64,000 nucleotides of DNA from Salarias fasciatus (lineage: Eukaryota; Chordata; Actinopteri; Blenniiformes; Blenniidae), in contig NC_043748.1 of assembly GCF_902148845.1 (NCBI RefSeq), positions 13,546,445 to 13,610,444 on the forward strand. Reading direction: 5' to 3'. The stretch's first letter is position 1; every line of letters begins with the position of its first letter. The notes below the pieces were generated by a model that was given only the letters and a program-made list of their open reading frames with translations, had not been told where the DNA came from and searched no databases. The position numbers and the translations under genes were made by a program. Positions 18,058 through 29,770 of this stretch are shown here, piece after piece.

Positions 18058-21000
18058 CGGTTTCTTCCCTCAATTTGTAGTCTAATGGACTCTGTTTGAG
18101 TGTAGCTCCATTTTGCACTGCACTGTCATGCTGTGAAAAGGGACTTTGCCAAGTCCTGCAGGGAACGACGGCTGTGGGAAACTCAGCACTTTGCTCTGCA
18201 ATCTGCTCTGCCCTACTTGCCACAAATACAGAGGGGGGGCTCTGGTGTGTGTGTGTGTGCGTGTGTGCGCGTGCCTCTTCTGTTTTGTTGTGACTCAACG
18301 CGATCGAAGGGATTTGTTTGTTCAGAGGGTCCATCGCCTCTTTGACTCTGTCGTTACGGACGTATAGAGAGCGAGCTGTCATCGGCTGAAATGCCTGCGT
18401 GTGCCGCGCTTAAACGGAGGGAGCAGGAGAGGAGGAGGCAGTGGGGGGTTAAAGGAGTGATGTAGTAGAATGTATTGCCCCTGTCGAGGGAAATTGCAGT
18501 TATGAAGGTCAGTGAGGAAGAGGAGGAGGAGGAGGAGAAGCCTGGATGAAAATGGGCCAAAACATAAATCTTTGAATTTTAAGACAATAACCATTCCTCT
18601 GTGGTGGCGCGCGGGGATGAAACCGTCTTCACGCGTGCGCGCGAATGGAGGGTGGCGCGCGCTGTACGCGTTAATGTGTACATACATTCCAGTCAGCAGC
18701 GTGTGAAGGTGAACAGGCAGGGAAGGAGGCGAGGGGGAGGGGATGCAGCAGCTCAGCAGCGGGGATTGTGATAAATGGCTTAGCATGACTTTGACTATGA
18801 AGGAGAGGTTTTCCTCGGCGTGGAAAGGGAGAGGGGAGAGCGCTGGAAGATGGAGGGGAAACGGGAGCGCGAGAGGAAGGAGCAGCTCGAGGGTTGTGTC
18901 GCCTGCGCGCCGTCCGGGGTGTAATGGCTTAGAAAGCGACACTTTTAAAACCCAGAGCACGTTGCCGTTGAGCTTAAATGGTATTGAAGCCAAAGGCTCG
19001 CACTATTCTCTCCCTCCTCTTGAAATTCTCCTCTGATCTCTGCTCATCCAGCTGTTACAAAGAAAATACCCCAATCATACAGTTCGAGTCGTTCTCGTCT
19101 CTTACGGCCGTTTGCGGCGACACAAACAAAATTGCAGAGGAATGTCACGTGTGTGTGTGTGTGGGGATTGCTTGGTGGAAATCTGTTGATTGTAACAATG
19201 TGTGTGTGTTTAAGAGCCGGATCCAGGCGTCGTCGTCGTCGTCGTCGTCCATCCGTCGCTCCGGGGAGCGGTACCTCTGCGCGTCCGGCACTTTACGGCT
19301 GGCCTCCTGAAGCTCGTGCGCCGCCGCGGACGTTGGCCATAAGCCATTTCTTTGCCCTCCGACTATTGCACATTTCATTCGGCTGTCAAGAAATGCTTTC
19401 CGGAATGAGATGGGAGCTAAATTTGCATTTCATTGTATCACAAAGCAGTCGGTCCTACTCTCAGCCGTTCATTTGAATGTTCTTCAGACTGGCACCTATA
19501 AAACGATTTTGTAAGCGATGGCTCAAGGACTCCAGCTGGGTTTCTTTGCAATGTGACGGTTTGTTGCATGCATTTAGTTTTCCACGGGTAAGGGTGGGTG
19601 GGGAAGTCAACATCTTTTTTTTTTTCTTTCCCCAAATGTTCTGAATGTGAGGGAAGAGATTTATAATTTTTGTTTTTGTAATTTATTTCTATATTTTCGT
19701 TTTTGCTAATTATGACTTAACATTTGTATGAGTAAAGACATGGCAAGTCCAGAAATGTGTGTATATATCTATATATAAAAGTTCTTATGTTCAGATTCTT
19801 TGTTTAGTTTCTTACATGCTGAAGTTATTTTTCCAGAAAATAACATGAATATATGCAAACCGAGATAAAATAAAGATGTACAGAATAAAGTATTGAATGT
19901 GTATTGTACCTTGTACAGCATTTGTCTAATAAGACGGGTAAATGTATCCATTCTTCAGTTCGGGTCGGGAGTTTAAGACGTGAATGTTTACAGTGGGTTT
20001 GTGTAGGAAAAGATGGCTGATATCACTTTTTCTGTGCTCCCGGGGCAGTCGGACCACACTACTCCCATAGGCAGTACGTTTAAACCAAAAATTTCCACAT
20101 TTTAAATTTATTTCTGAGCGCCTTGCTCCTTTGTTTTCTTTTCTCCCCCCTTTTTTTTTTCCTTAGTACATATTTACCTCATTTCACCTTTAATTTTTTT
20201 TTCACCATCTAGATTTTCTCATTTTTACATGAGACTTTTTAATTTCCTGATTGATTATTTACCATTTAGGTTTCTTCATCCTCGCGCCGTCACTTTGGTC
20301 CGTCCGGTACTGGTACTATAGCCATATCCCAGACTGTCTTTGCTTACAGAGGCTCACCCTTCTCCAGTGCAATGTAATGCCATAGTTTAAATTACCCTGA
20401 AGGATTAAAGGGGTTCCTACCTCTCTGCACCCTAGGAAAATAAATAATAAATCAGTAATTTCTTCATTAGGAAGACAGAGTTGCTGGAAGGACGAAGGAA
20501 ACGAATGTGCTGTGAATAAAGTTCTGGTGTGATGTTAGTTGACCCTGCTTTAGGTTAGCCTGTGAAAGGAAAGTTGAAAAAAAAAAATCATAAAATAAAA
20601 CCCTTTTAGCCCCATGATGCATGTGCAAAAACGACTTTGTATTATCTCACATTTGAACTGTTAGTGCAAATGAGGTGCGATTATTATTCCTCTGTGACGA
20701 GTTGGAGTCTTGAGGCGTGACATCTTTAGTGTTTTAAGGACTGATATAAACTCCACAAGTTGTCCATAAAACACAGGCTGCTCTATAGCCGGGGTCAAGC
20801 ATCAAAAGAGACGGTGGAAAAAAAAAGAAACAATTTTGTATCCTGATGTCCTTTTGCTTATATCGACGTGTGCATTTTATTTTGCACTTTGGAATATTTC
20901 ATTGTCATAAAAAGAAGTTTATTTTCTATGTAAGATTTAACATTTAAGAGTAAAATAGAAATAATTAAAAGTTCAGATGATGTATAAATATAGTGCTTTC

Positions 21001-21180
21001 TTTCCTGCCTGTATTTTATTATTTTTCCTACTTTGTATCTGATCTGTACACCCTGTAGATGTAAAATGAATCTTTCACTACTGAAATGCAATGACCTGTT
21101 TTCTGTGCTGCCCCTCGGGAATGGGGAGTTACTACTGCAGTTTCTTATTGTATCAGATTCTTTTTTAAGTTTGTAATAAA
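17676..21180 (+). other. tob2: tob2 3' UTR with several candidate ends
   Basis: Non-coding sequence after the stop. Plus-strand AATAAA signals lie at 19869-19874 and 19884-19889 (followed by TGAATGTGTATTGT), at 20515-20520 (followed by GTTCTGGTGTGATGTTAG), and at 21175-21180. The 3' UTR is therefore 2.2 to 3.5 kb, depending on site use. It contains a T33 run (18025-18057), a GT repeat near 18246, a CpG-dense patch near 18605-18675 and a (GTC)n run near 19228-19250. Confidence 0.6.
20515..20520 (+). terminator. Candidate polyadenylation signal of tob2
   Basis: AATAAA followed at once by a G/T-rich stretch; it has the best local context of the tob2 candidates. Confidence 0.45.
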
Positions 21181-22286
21181 AACAGATTGGCAAAAAATGA
21201 GCATGGAAAATAAGATAATTGTGTCGTCCTCGTTGCTTGTGACTTGGAAAAGCAGCTCCTGAGCTGAAGCCCCTGCCTGGTGGCGGCCTCCGAGCCGTCG
21301 TTGCATCTCGGCCTTGAACATACTGCAGATCAAAGACGATCTGGACTCGTCAGATTGGGGATGTGGAGCGGCGCGTCCTCCTGATTGCAGTAAACAAATT
21401 AGAGTGATGTTTGATCAATAATTCAAAGCAAAAAAAAAGAAAAAAAAAAGATGGGATTCTCGAGTGGGAGTACAGCCAGATTGCTCGCCGCCCACCTCAG
21501 CTGGACCCATCCCAGCAGATATTACTTTACATTTCATCATGCGGCGCTGCTCGGGAGGCCTGTTCGTCCATCCGTCCATCCGTCCATCCGTCCTGCACTC
21601 CGGTCTCTGAGCTGACAGTGTACTAACATACAGCGTGGTGGTTTGACTTTAACATGCATGGCTGGCCTCCTCCTTGGTTCTCCTCTACATCTTCATCCCC
21701 CCTCCCCCTCCCCCTCCCCCACACCTCCCTCAGCTCACGCATCCCAGCTCTCCAGCTTTCTCTCCCCATCCCTTAGCCATCTTGTTTCCCTTCGTCTCCT
21801 TCCCCCTTTTTCTCCCTCACCCCTCCCTCTTTCAATTCCTATAGCCCATCCCCTGCTTCCTAGCTCCATCCTTCACACACACACACACACCCATCCCACT
21901 GGTCTTTGAGGCTGCTGCTGTTATGCAACACAGCTCCCCTGTGTGTCGATGTGATCATTACGCAACATCTCCTACTCTTCTGGAATACTGATGAGCAGGA
22001 TCCTGGCAACAAAGGGACACGAAAAAAAGAACGAAAGCATCTCAAAGAACGACCAAAAATCGCAATTAGTGCGTGCACATGTGCTGGATGTGCGTGCATG
22101 TGTGCATCAAAGATGAGGTTTAGGCCAAGGATGACGTCTCCTCCGGTCCAGCACACTGTTTCTTTTGTTGCCCATTGTTTCTTTGTCTCTCGGCACCAAC
22201 GCTGCTGCAGATGGCCAATGACTCAAACAAGGTCAAAGACGAGGAAGAAGAAAAAAAAGAAGTTCCCAAATGTCATTAAATTCCAA
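21181..22286. other. tob2-tef convergent intergenic region
   Basis: Between the last tob2 polyadenylation signal and the tef one. It contains (TCCG/TCCA)-type repeats near 21570-21595, a C/T-rich block at 21690-21850 and a short CA run near 21876. No gene is seen. Confidence 0.5.
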
Positions 22287-25200
22287 TTTATTCCATAAGC
22301 ATAATACAAGATACGATTAGACATGGTACTGCAGTTGCATGTATCCGATACATGGTTAAGACAATACAAAAACACCTAACAGAAAAACAAAACAAAACAC
22401 ATTTATATAAAAAGAGAACATAAGGCAAAAACACCCAAAAAACAGAACTTTAAAAATGTTTTTTTTTTTTTTTTTTAATTTCTTCCAGGAGTACTGAAGC
22501 TACTTTAAGAAGTAAACAAGGAGAGCGACGCTCCTGAAACCTGCGAACAGTTCGAAAAGAGGATCGGAAACAGTCACTACAGGGACGTGGTGTAGATTCT
22601 GCCATCTACAGGTCAACAAATTAACTGCAGCTTAGTACTTGTGCCCCCTGCAGGGAGAGTGCTGCTACTGCAAGTTAGCGTTGCATCCAAATTTAGAAAT
22701 TGGCAAAGCGGATCTATCAAGAAAAATCGATTAATACCTCATCAAAGGTGTCATTTTCTGATAATGGCTTGCCTTAAATTGAAGATTTAAAAAAGCAGCT
22801 TCTCTTTTCACCTGCAGGAGAAAAAAAAAAAAACACTCGCTCTGATACCCAAACCGCTGATACAGTCAATTTTTTTTTATTTCATTTTCCCCCCAAATCG
22901 GAAGAATCTGCAACCCGATCAAGTCAGAAATACAAGTTGTTTTTTCATGAGGTGCATTAGAAAAAGAGGCTGCTACATAACATACGCGGTACTATACAGG
23001 ATTAGATCTTGATTTATTGTCTTCTAAAAAGCCTTTCTTGGCCAGTACCTTTAATCAACCTTATTAAGAACAGTTTCAATTTAGTTGAAAATTAACTACA
23101 ACAAGTTTGCATTCATCAACTACACGTGATGTTTAATCAGCATAATGCAGTCAATGTCAAGTCTGAATGTCAATGCAAAAAAAAAAAAAAAATCTAAATC
23201 CTCCGAAACGCCGGTTGCGCTACGGTTCCGTCGGGAAAACCCAAACACATTATCAAGAAACGAAAAGCTCCAACTGATCCAGTGTATCTAGATATAGATC
23301 AATCTTCAGTAAATAGGAAACAATTCACACAGTGATCAAAAGATGCCGTTTTCAGCTGATGTTTGCCACAAGGTCAAGCACTGGCTGCAGAAGGATAGGT
23401 GGTGCTGTTATGCAAGTCAGAAACACAGGACATCAGAGCAAAGATGTTCTGCCTTTTTTTTTTCTTCTTCTTCTTTTTGACAGAGCTGTACAATATACCA
23501 TCGGCCAACCCATCCAAAAACATTATGCAGTTTTCAGTGATGGTTTACAGACATAAGTACACTTGGTGTCAAATTTACGAGAAAACAAAATGAGACAAGT
23601 TTACTGGGTTTCATGCATCAAGATCCTAGACTACAGAGGATCAAAACTGGAAGCACAAATGACTTTGGGGCATTTCTATTTAGTACATCATAGCAAGTTT
23701 TACATACAACATTGTTACTGAAATTAAACAAGCATTACATAACAGGGTAATTATTGCCACATTTATTTTCTTCCCAAGATTACAATGATTATGAGCACAA
23801 GCCGGCCGATCACATAATCTGCATCGGCCGAAGACACTTGAGATACGGAGTCCCATAACAGTCTGCAACGTGTTTACTAATTTAGACGCAGACCCAGCCA
23901 CTTTGGCAAAGAGAACTCACTTTAACCCCTCAAAAGTGTTGCCAGACGCGACTGGGCTGCTTCAAATGTGCTCTCTGCTTAAAACCAACACTGCTCTGTA
24001 GCCCTGCTTAACTCTGAACCAGACGAAAAAGGAAGTGCTGGATGAGGTAAATTAGAGTGTCCCCTGTCTTTTGTGTGTTTACACATATATGTATCTGTAT
24101 AGAAGGGAAAAAAAGTCCCATTTAACCATAGAAATCTGTTTAAAAACAAACATCCAAAAAGCACAGTTTATCCATTGAATTCCCTGCTTTGTCATTGGTT
24201 TTTATTATATAGGTATTGAAATAGAATTATCTGACATATTGTTGTACATCACAATCAACAGATGCATTATTACCATCAGAATAAATACAGCACTCATTGA
24301 CTATTTGGCAAATATAAGGAATAGTGTTGGGTTAATAAAGACACAGTCAAGAGTCCCTGTCGTAGGAAATCAAGAAGATGAGACAGTTGTTTATATACAA
24401 GCTTCAGAAGCACTCAACTTTAGGCCTGGCTCGTTTCCTCCACTATAAAAACAGAAAACAACTCAACCCAGCCATCACTACACCTTTCAGCATACAGGCA
24501 GTGACTCTAGCGCCCTCTACTTGCAGTGTGCAGTAAAATAAACAGCCCTACATATGAACATATCCCTCCACCAGTGAGGGCCCTGGAGATCATCAAACGA
24601 GTGCCTTCAGCAGAGGAAACAAAACAAACTCCCTCCGTGTGTGGAAACCATCACTGCAGAAGATTCGGATTCAATCTCGCGTTAGGAAGCTGAGATTAGT
24701 AGAAAGAAAGGCTCAATCACAGTAGCTTCCATCTGCAGGTCATGCTTGGTTTTTTTTTTTTCCAGCCACTCCGAGCTACCGTACCTCCCCCTGCGGTTGA
24801 TGCTGAATGATAAGCTGCCACCGGTCGGATTTTTAAACGTTACACTGATGAGTGTGTGTTTCCTTGAAGAAAAAAGTGCAAAGATGGAGAGAATACACTG
24901 AAAATGCATTAACTAAATGGTACAGGGAGGGCTGTGTATGCGCAAACACTTGTTTTGAATTTTTTGAGTGTGCAGAGGCGTGCATGTGGGTTACAAGACG
25001 GAAGAACTGTGACTGAACCGAAACGCACCACTAACTCCTCTTGTTTTCCTCTCCTGCGCCAACCTGAGGCCTCCTCTCTATCTCCGGCTCTCAACCCGAC
25101 CCCTGCTCCTGAACTCGAGCGCTCGTCTGCTCCGCTCCTGCATCATGGGAGAGATAATCCTCCTCCTCCTCCTCCTCAGTCAGAGAGTAAATGCAAGTGC

Positions 25201-25741
25201 AACACAAGGAAAAGTGAGGGACAGCAAGTGCGCACCGCTCTAAACACGCCCTCGTCTGACTGATGCTACTCATGCTTTGGTCCTCTAAGAAGTGCTGTGC
25301 AGTGATTAAAAACTGATTTGTGTGGTGATTCTTTTGTATCTGCTGGCTGTCGTCACGTTTCCTGACTTTCTGCATCCTCCCTTGACAGGAGAGCAGAGAT
25401 TTTCCTCGCGGATTTAACCATGGGAGTGTCCATAACAGTCCACTTCCTCTCTCGAGTGTAGGAGCCAGGCGCTCTCCACGGGCCGTCCTGTGACCACCGC
25501 TCCCATCATGCCTCACTGCCTGCCGGTGTGCGTCCCAAATTCCAGCATCACGTTGAGGAGACGGCGATTGGAACTGGACGCGGTGACTGGAGGTCAGCGA
25601 AGACAACAGTGCAAATTTTAAGTTCCCTTGGTTGTTTGTGTCTGTGTTGAATTCTGCGGGGAAGGGAGTTCTGCTTTTGTCTCAATGAAACTTCACGGGA
25701 TTTTTATTCGGAGACTTTTGAATTTGCTTTTGTTTCTCTCT
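22287..25741 (-). other. tef: tef 3' UTR
   Basis: Minus-strand AATAAA at 22287-22292 is the first good signal after the tef stop and would give a 3.45 kb 3' UTR, in keeping with the long UTRs known for TEF. There are no coding features on either strand. Poly-T and poly-A runs lie near 22460, 22820 and 23178. The exact end is inferred. Confidence 0.5.
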
Positions 25742-28700
25742 TTACAGCGGGCCGTACTTGGCCTCGTATCGGGCCAGGATGTTCTTGCAGCGGCCGCAGT
25801 CCTTCCTCATCTCGGCCACCTGCTGCCTCAGCGCGGCGTTCTCCCTCTCCAGGAAGGAGGCGCGCACCGTGATCTGGTTCTCCTTCAGCCGCCGCGCGTC
25901 GCGGGAACGCTTCGCTGCCAGGTTGTTTTTCTTCCTCCGGGACCAGTACTTCTCATCCTGGGAGGAACGAGTCGAATATTACAAGAGAGAAAAAGGAATA
26001 GAGCAGAACTGGGGGATTTGATACAAGCAAACATCTGTTTGTGAAAACATCCCCCACATCTTTGATCTCTAATCCTCCGGCCACCGGCTTTGTTTTGTTA
26101 AATGCTTTCATCTAAGTAGGACTGACCGGAGCAGTGAAGCCTCTGATACTGAAACCAGTGCATACACTTAATAAACATCAAGACATTAAGGCTACTTTTA
26201 AATTCTCCACTAACCTTCTGTTCGTCGGGAACAAAAACTTTCTTGGCTTTCTTGATCATCGGCTGCGGCTTCAGCTCCTCGTCAGAGAACTTGTGCTTGC
26301 GGGGGTTGAACAGCTCTCCCCCCGGCACGCTGGACAGGACCAGGTCTGTGGGATCTGGCTGGAAGTTAATGTCCACCTCGATGGCGTCCGGGTCGATGGG
26401 GGACGGCGTGTTGCGTTCTGTGGACAGGAAAAAACAAAGTAGTCACCACTTCGAAGGCAAAAACTGGAATAATCATCAACAACTGGGACATCGACAGGCT
26501 GATGAGCTACATTCTTATTATTCTATTGTTTCTATGGAGAATGACATAAAAATGATCCCATTATTATTTCTGAGGCTGTCGTAGTTTTGAGTCTAAATCA
26601 GCTGCTTTGTTGTATATTTTGCTTGTTTGACCGATTCCAAACATAAGTCTTTAAAACTATTTTTCTGTCTGATTTGTAAAAAAAGATGTTCACTTAACTT
26701 TAGATAACAATGACATTTCTGAGAATCTAAGAAATCAATGATTTGAATTTTTAGATTGGCAGATATTTAACTCTCAGGACTTTTTTACAACTTTTTTAAA
26801 CTAGTTTGTGCCTCTCAATGCACCCTTATCTAATAGACGCTGTCTGATCTGTAATGTTATGAGATATTTTTTAACATTTGAACTTTGTATATTGAGGAAA
26901 AAAATTCAATATAATTCTAATCGGTACTGAACTGGAAAGAACTTTTACCCCAGATCAATTTTTCTAGACAAAGCACTAAAAATATGTGATTAGATTAGCA
27001 GCAAACCTGCAGATGAAGTTTCTCTACGTGTGAAGGATGGCCATTAGATGTGCTGTTTACATGTTTCTCCTCCTAATCCTCACCCAGGAAGCTGATGTAT
27101 TGTTGCTTTGCATTTATACTGGCAGTTTTGACATTATCTTACAATATGTGAACAAAGTTATATAGTTGAGAGCTTTTACAAAGTACATTTTTCATCTGTG
27201 ATTTTCTGACTTTTATATATTTATATTTGCTCAGGGTAACTGTTGAAATGATTCATTTGTAAAGAAAAAAATATAGAAACAGTTATTACATGATTATTAA
27301 AAGTTCAGAATCATATAAAATGGAACAAGTTATCAAATCAGCGGCTTTGAAACATTCCAGTCATTGACTTATATTAACATTGTTTCTTTTTTTTTTTTTT
27401 TATCTCCTTTAAATCTTTCAAGCTTAAAATGACTAAAACTATAAGATGGGCTCAAAGGTCAGAGCTTTAGCTGCACAGTAGCATGTTACTTAATATTATG
27501 CCAGCATCTAGAATGAAACAATGAGCAGATGTCATTCTGATGATGGATTAAATACAAACTCAGGATCAAAAATAAAGTGTTTTGAAAACTATTACATTTG
27601 AAATGGAAATGCACTAACAGAAAAACGCATTGATCACTAACCTGCTTTCTTCACTTCCACAACTGCTGGTGCCTCCTCAGATTCCTCTTCTGGCCCTTCC
27701 TCCTCCTCCTCTTCTTCATCATCGCCCTCTTCCTCCTCTTCCTCCTCGTCTTCCTCTTCCAGTTTGGCTGGCTGTAATGTGGTGACTGTCACCGGTTCCT
27801 CTGGGTCTGAGGCGTCCGCAGAGGCAGATGGGAGAGAGGGTGGGTCGGAGACAGACACCGCGGCAGGAGTGGGAGGGGCGGCAGGAGGAGGAGGAGGAGT
27901 AGTAGTAGCAGTAGTAGTAGTAGTCGTCGAGATATCTGTCGTAGCGGCTGGAGAGACAACCTGGGGTTTGCCTTTGCCTTCTACGGAGGTCAGAGTCCGC
28001 TGCAGCTCCTCTTCCTCCAGGCTCACCGGGATGCCGTTCTCCAGGAGGAACTCGTCCAGGTCCATGTACTCCAGATGGAAGGTCTCCCCGTCGTAGGGAA
28101 TCGTCTTGTCCCAAATGGCCGGAGTCAGGGAGGCTGATACCCCACCACTGCCTCCACCGCTGCCGCCGCCGCCTCCTCCTCTGGAGCCTCCACCAGCACT
28201 GGGTGCCACACCCCCACCTCCTTCCACATCCTCAGAGGAGCACAACTTCTCTTTCTCGATTTCTGCGTGAAACACCAATAAAACTGGAGTCAACACAATT
28301 GAACAGACACACTCTTATTCACACAGCTCGAAAAAAAACAGAGGACTGAAAGATTTATAGCAGTGGTGGGAATTAGACATTTGACAAAGACAGCTGCTAA
28401 ACAAAGAAACCTGGAAATGACTGATAGGTGAGATGAAAAAGACTGAGTGAGGTTTTGCGGAAGTGAGATAGTAGACTAGAGGCAAACAGAGAGACGAGAG
28501 AGCGAGAGAGAGAGAGAATTCTCACACATGCACCCAAAATACAAACGGACACCACATCAAGCAGAAGCCTCATTCTGCCAGAGAAAGGGGTTCAGTGCAG
28601 AGTCAGACAGTGTGTGATTCTGGAGGTGTGTCTGCTGCATGGTTCCCATGCGTGCAGAGCCGCTCACATGAGTTAGAACTTTTTGTTCTTTTATTGTTGC

Positions 28701-29102
28701 CACGCTCCCTCAAATGAAACTGACCTCGTGCAACATATGGCACGTGAGCCATACCCTCACCCAACGATCTGAGCCATTTGCAATGCAATGCGTCAAACTA
28801 CACCTGGGATAACCGCAAAACAATTACAAAAACGACTGTGCACACCTTGTCGAGTCCTTAAAAAATGTGTCAACATCCTGCAGTTGAGCCACAAACAACG
28901 ACTGCCTCCCCTCCCCTTTTTCGCTGCTTCCCTCTCCCACTTGGGTCTTACCGTCGTCTCCTTCCTCCAGGATGTTAGGAGGAGGTATGTCCATAATCTT
29001 CTTTAAAACAAAAGGGAAGGACTTCTGCGGAGCCGCCGCCGCCGCAGCAGCGACATTACCGCCGGGCTGGAGCGCCACTGCCACCGCGGCTTTGCCAGGC
29101 AT
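25742..29102 (-). CDS. tef: Thyrotrophic embryonic factor, PAR bZIP, alpha-type isoform
   Basis: PAR-family bZIP transcription factor (TEF/DBP/HLF group) that binds D-box sites and acts as a clock output. Coding exons (minus): 28952-29102, 27642-28262, 26215-26417, 25742-25957, summing to 1191 nt and 396 aa. Exon 1 gives [12 protein letters not shown] and [16 protein letters not shown]. Exon 2 holds [20 protein letters not shown] near residue 101. Exon 3 is the PAR region ([44 protein letters not shown]). Exon 4 is the basic region [19 protein letters not shown] and a leucine zipper, ending KYGPL. The protein is longer than the human one (303 aa as I recall) because exon 2 carries Gly-rich, Thr/Pro-rich and acidic runs. 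The first in-frame ATG is at 29100-29102 (AACAATGCC). Confidence 0.95.
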
Positions 29103-29299
29103 TGTTCCCCGCTGAGCTCTCCGTGCGCACCGCGGCGACGCTGGTATCAAGAGCTGCCTCCGAAAGGCTCGCGACAACCGCAGACTTCCTCGTTTTAGTC
29201 TGCCGTTTGTTTTGAGGAAGCCTTTATTATGACAACGCTGACGCTTCAGGGAGCGAAAACAACACTACACAAAAACCCCTCGTTCTCCCTGCGCCCGTC

Positions 29300-29480
29300 G
29301 AGCCCGCTCATTGGATATTCATGAGCAGGATGCCCCGCCCACTCGTGGAATAGTAGACGCTGATTGGCTGACTGGGCTGTCAAATTAATGTATACATATA
29401 CTGACGCGGTCCGGTTTTGTCAGTGTAGTCGCTCCGCGGCTGCTCATTGGCTGCTCACGCACCTTTAAGTTCATATACAG
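29300..29480 (-). promoter_or_regulatory. tef: tef alpha promoter: CCAAT and GC boxes
   Basis: Upstream of exon 1 alpha, ATTGG (CCAAT on the minus strand) occurs at about 29312, 29362 and 29446, with a GC box (CCCCGCCCAC) at about 29332-29341. This looks like a CCAAT/GC promoter firing leftward. The transcription start was not located. Confidence 0.5.
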
Positions 29481-29692
29481 TCCGTCCGTGCACAACGTGA
29501 GTCACACTGAGAACAAACAGCGTCGTGCAGTTTGCAGTGAATTTTTTTTTCATTTTTAAATAAACATGCAGACGCTTCAGTAAGATCACAGAGCGCGAGT
29601 CGCGGCGCTGCACACCTCAACCACACTCAACAAGACGCTGTGCACGCGCCGTGAACTTCTAGCCAAAAGGCGCACAGACACTCGTGGACAAA

Positions 29693-29770
29693 CACGTGCA
29701 CCCCGCCCTCGTCTCTGTCACGTGAAGGTGCAAGCTGTCGAAGGGCGTGGCTTCACACATTTCGCACGTG
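29693..29770. promoter_or_regulatory. tef: Cluster of three CACGTG E-boxes upstream of tef
   Basis: Canonical palindromic E-boxes at 29693-29698, 29719-29724 and 29765-29770, about 0.6 kb upstream of the tef alpha ATG. A further copy sits at 28741-28746 in intron 1. PAR bZIP genes are known CLOCK:BMAL1 targets through E-boxes. The role here is inferred from density and position. Confidence 0.55.

Noticed and set aside
29103-29177. Longer tef alpha N-terminus
   Set aside because: The in-frame extension starts with TTG; the first ATG is at 29100-29102 with a fair Kozak context.
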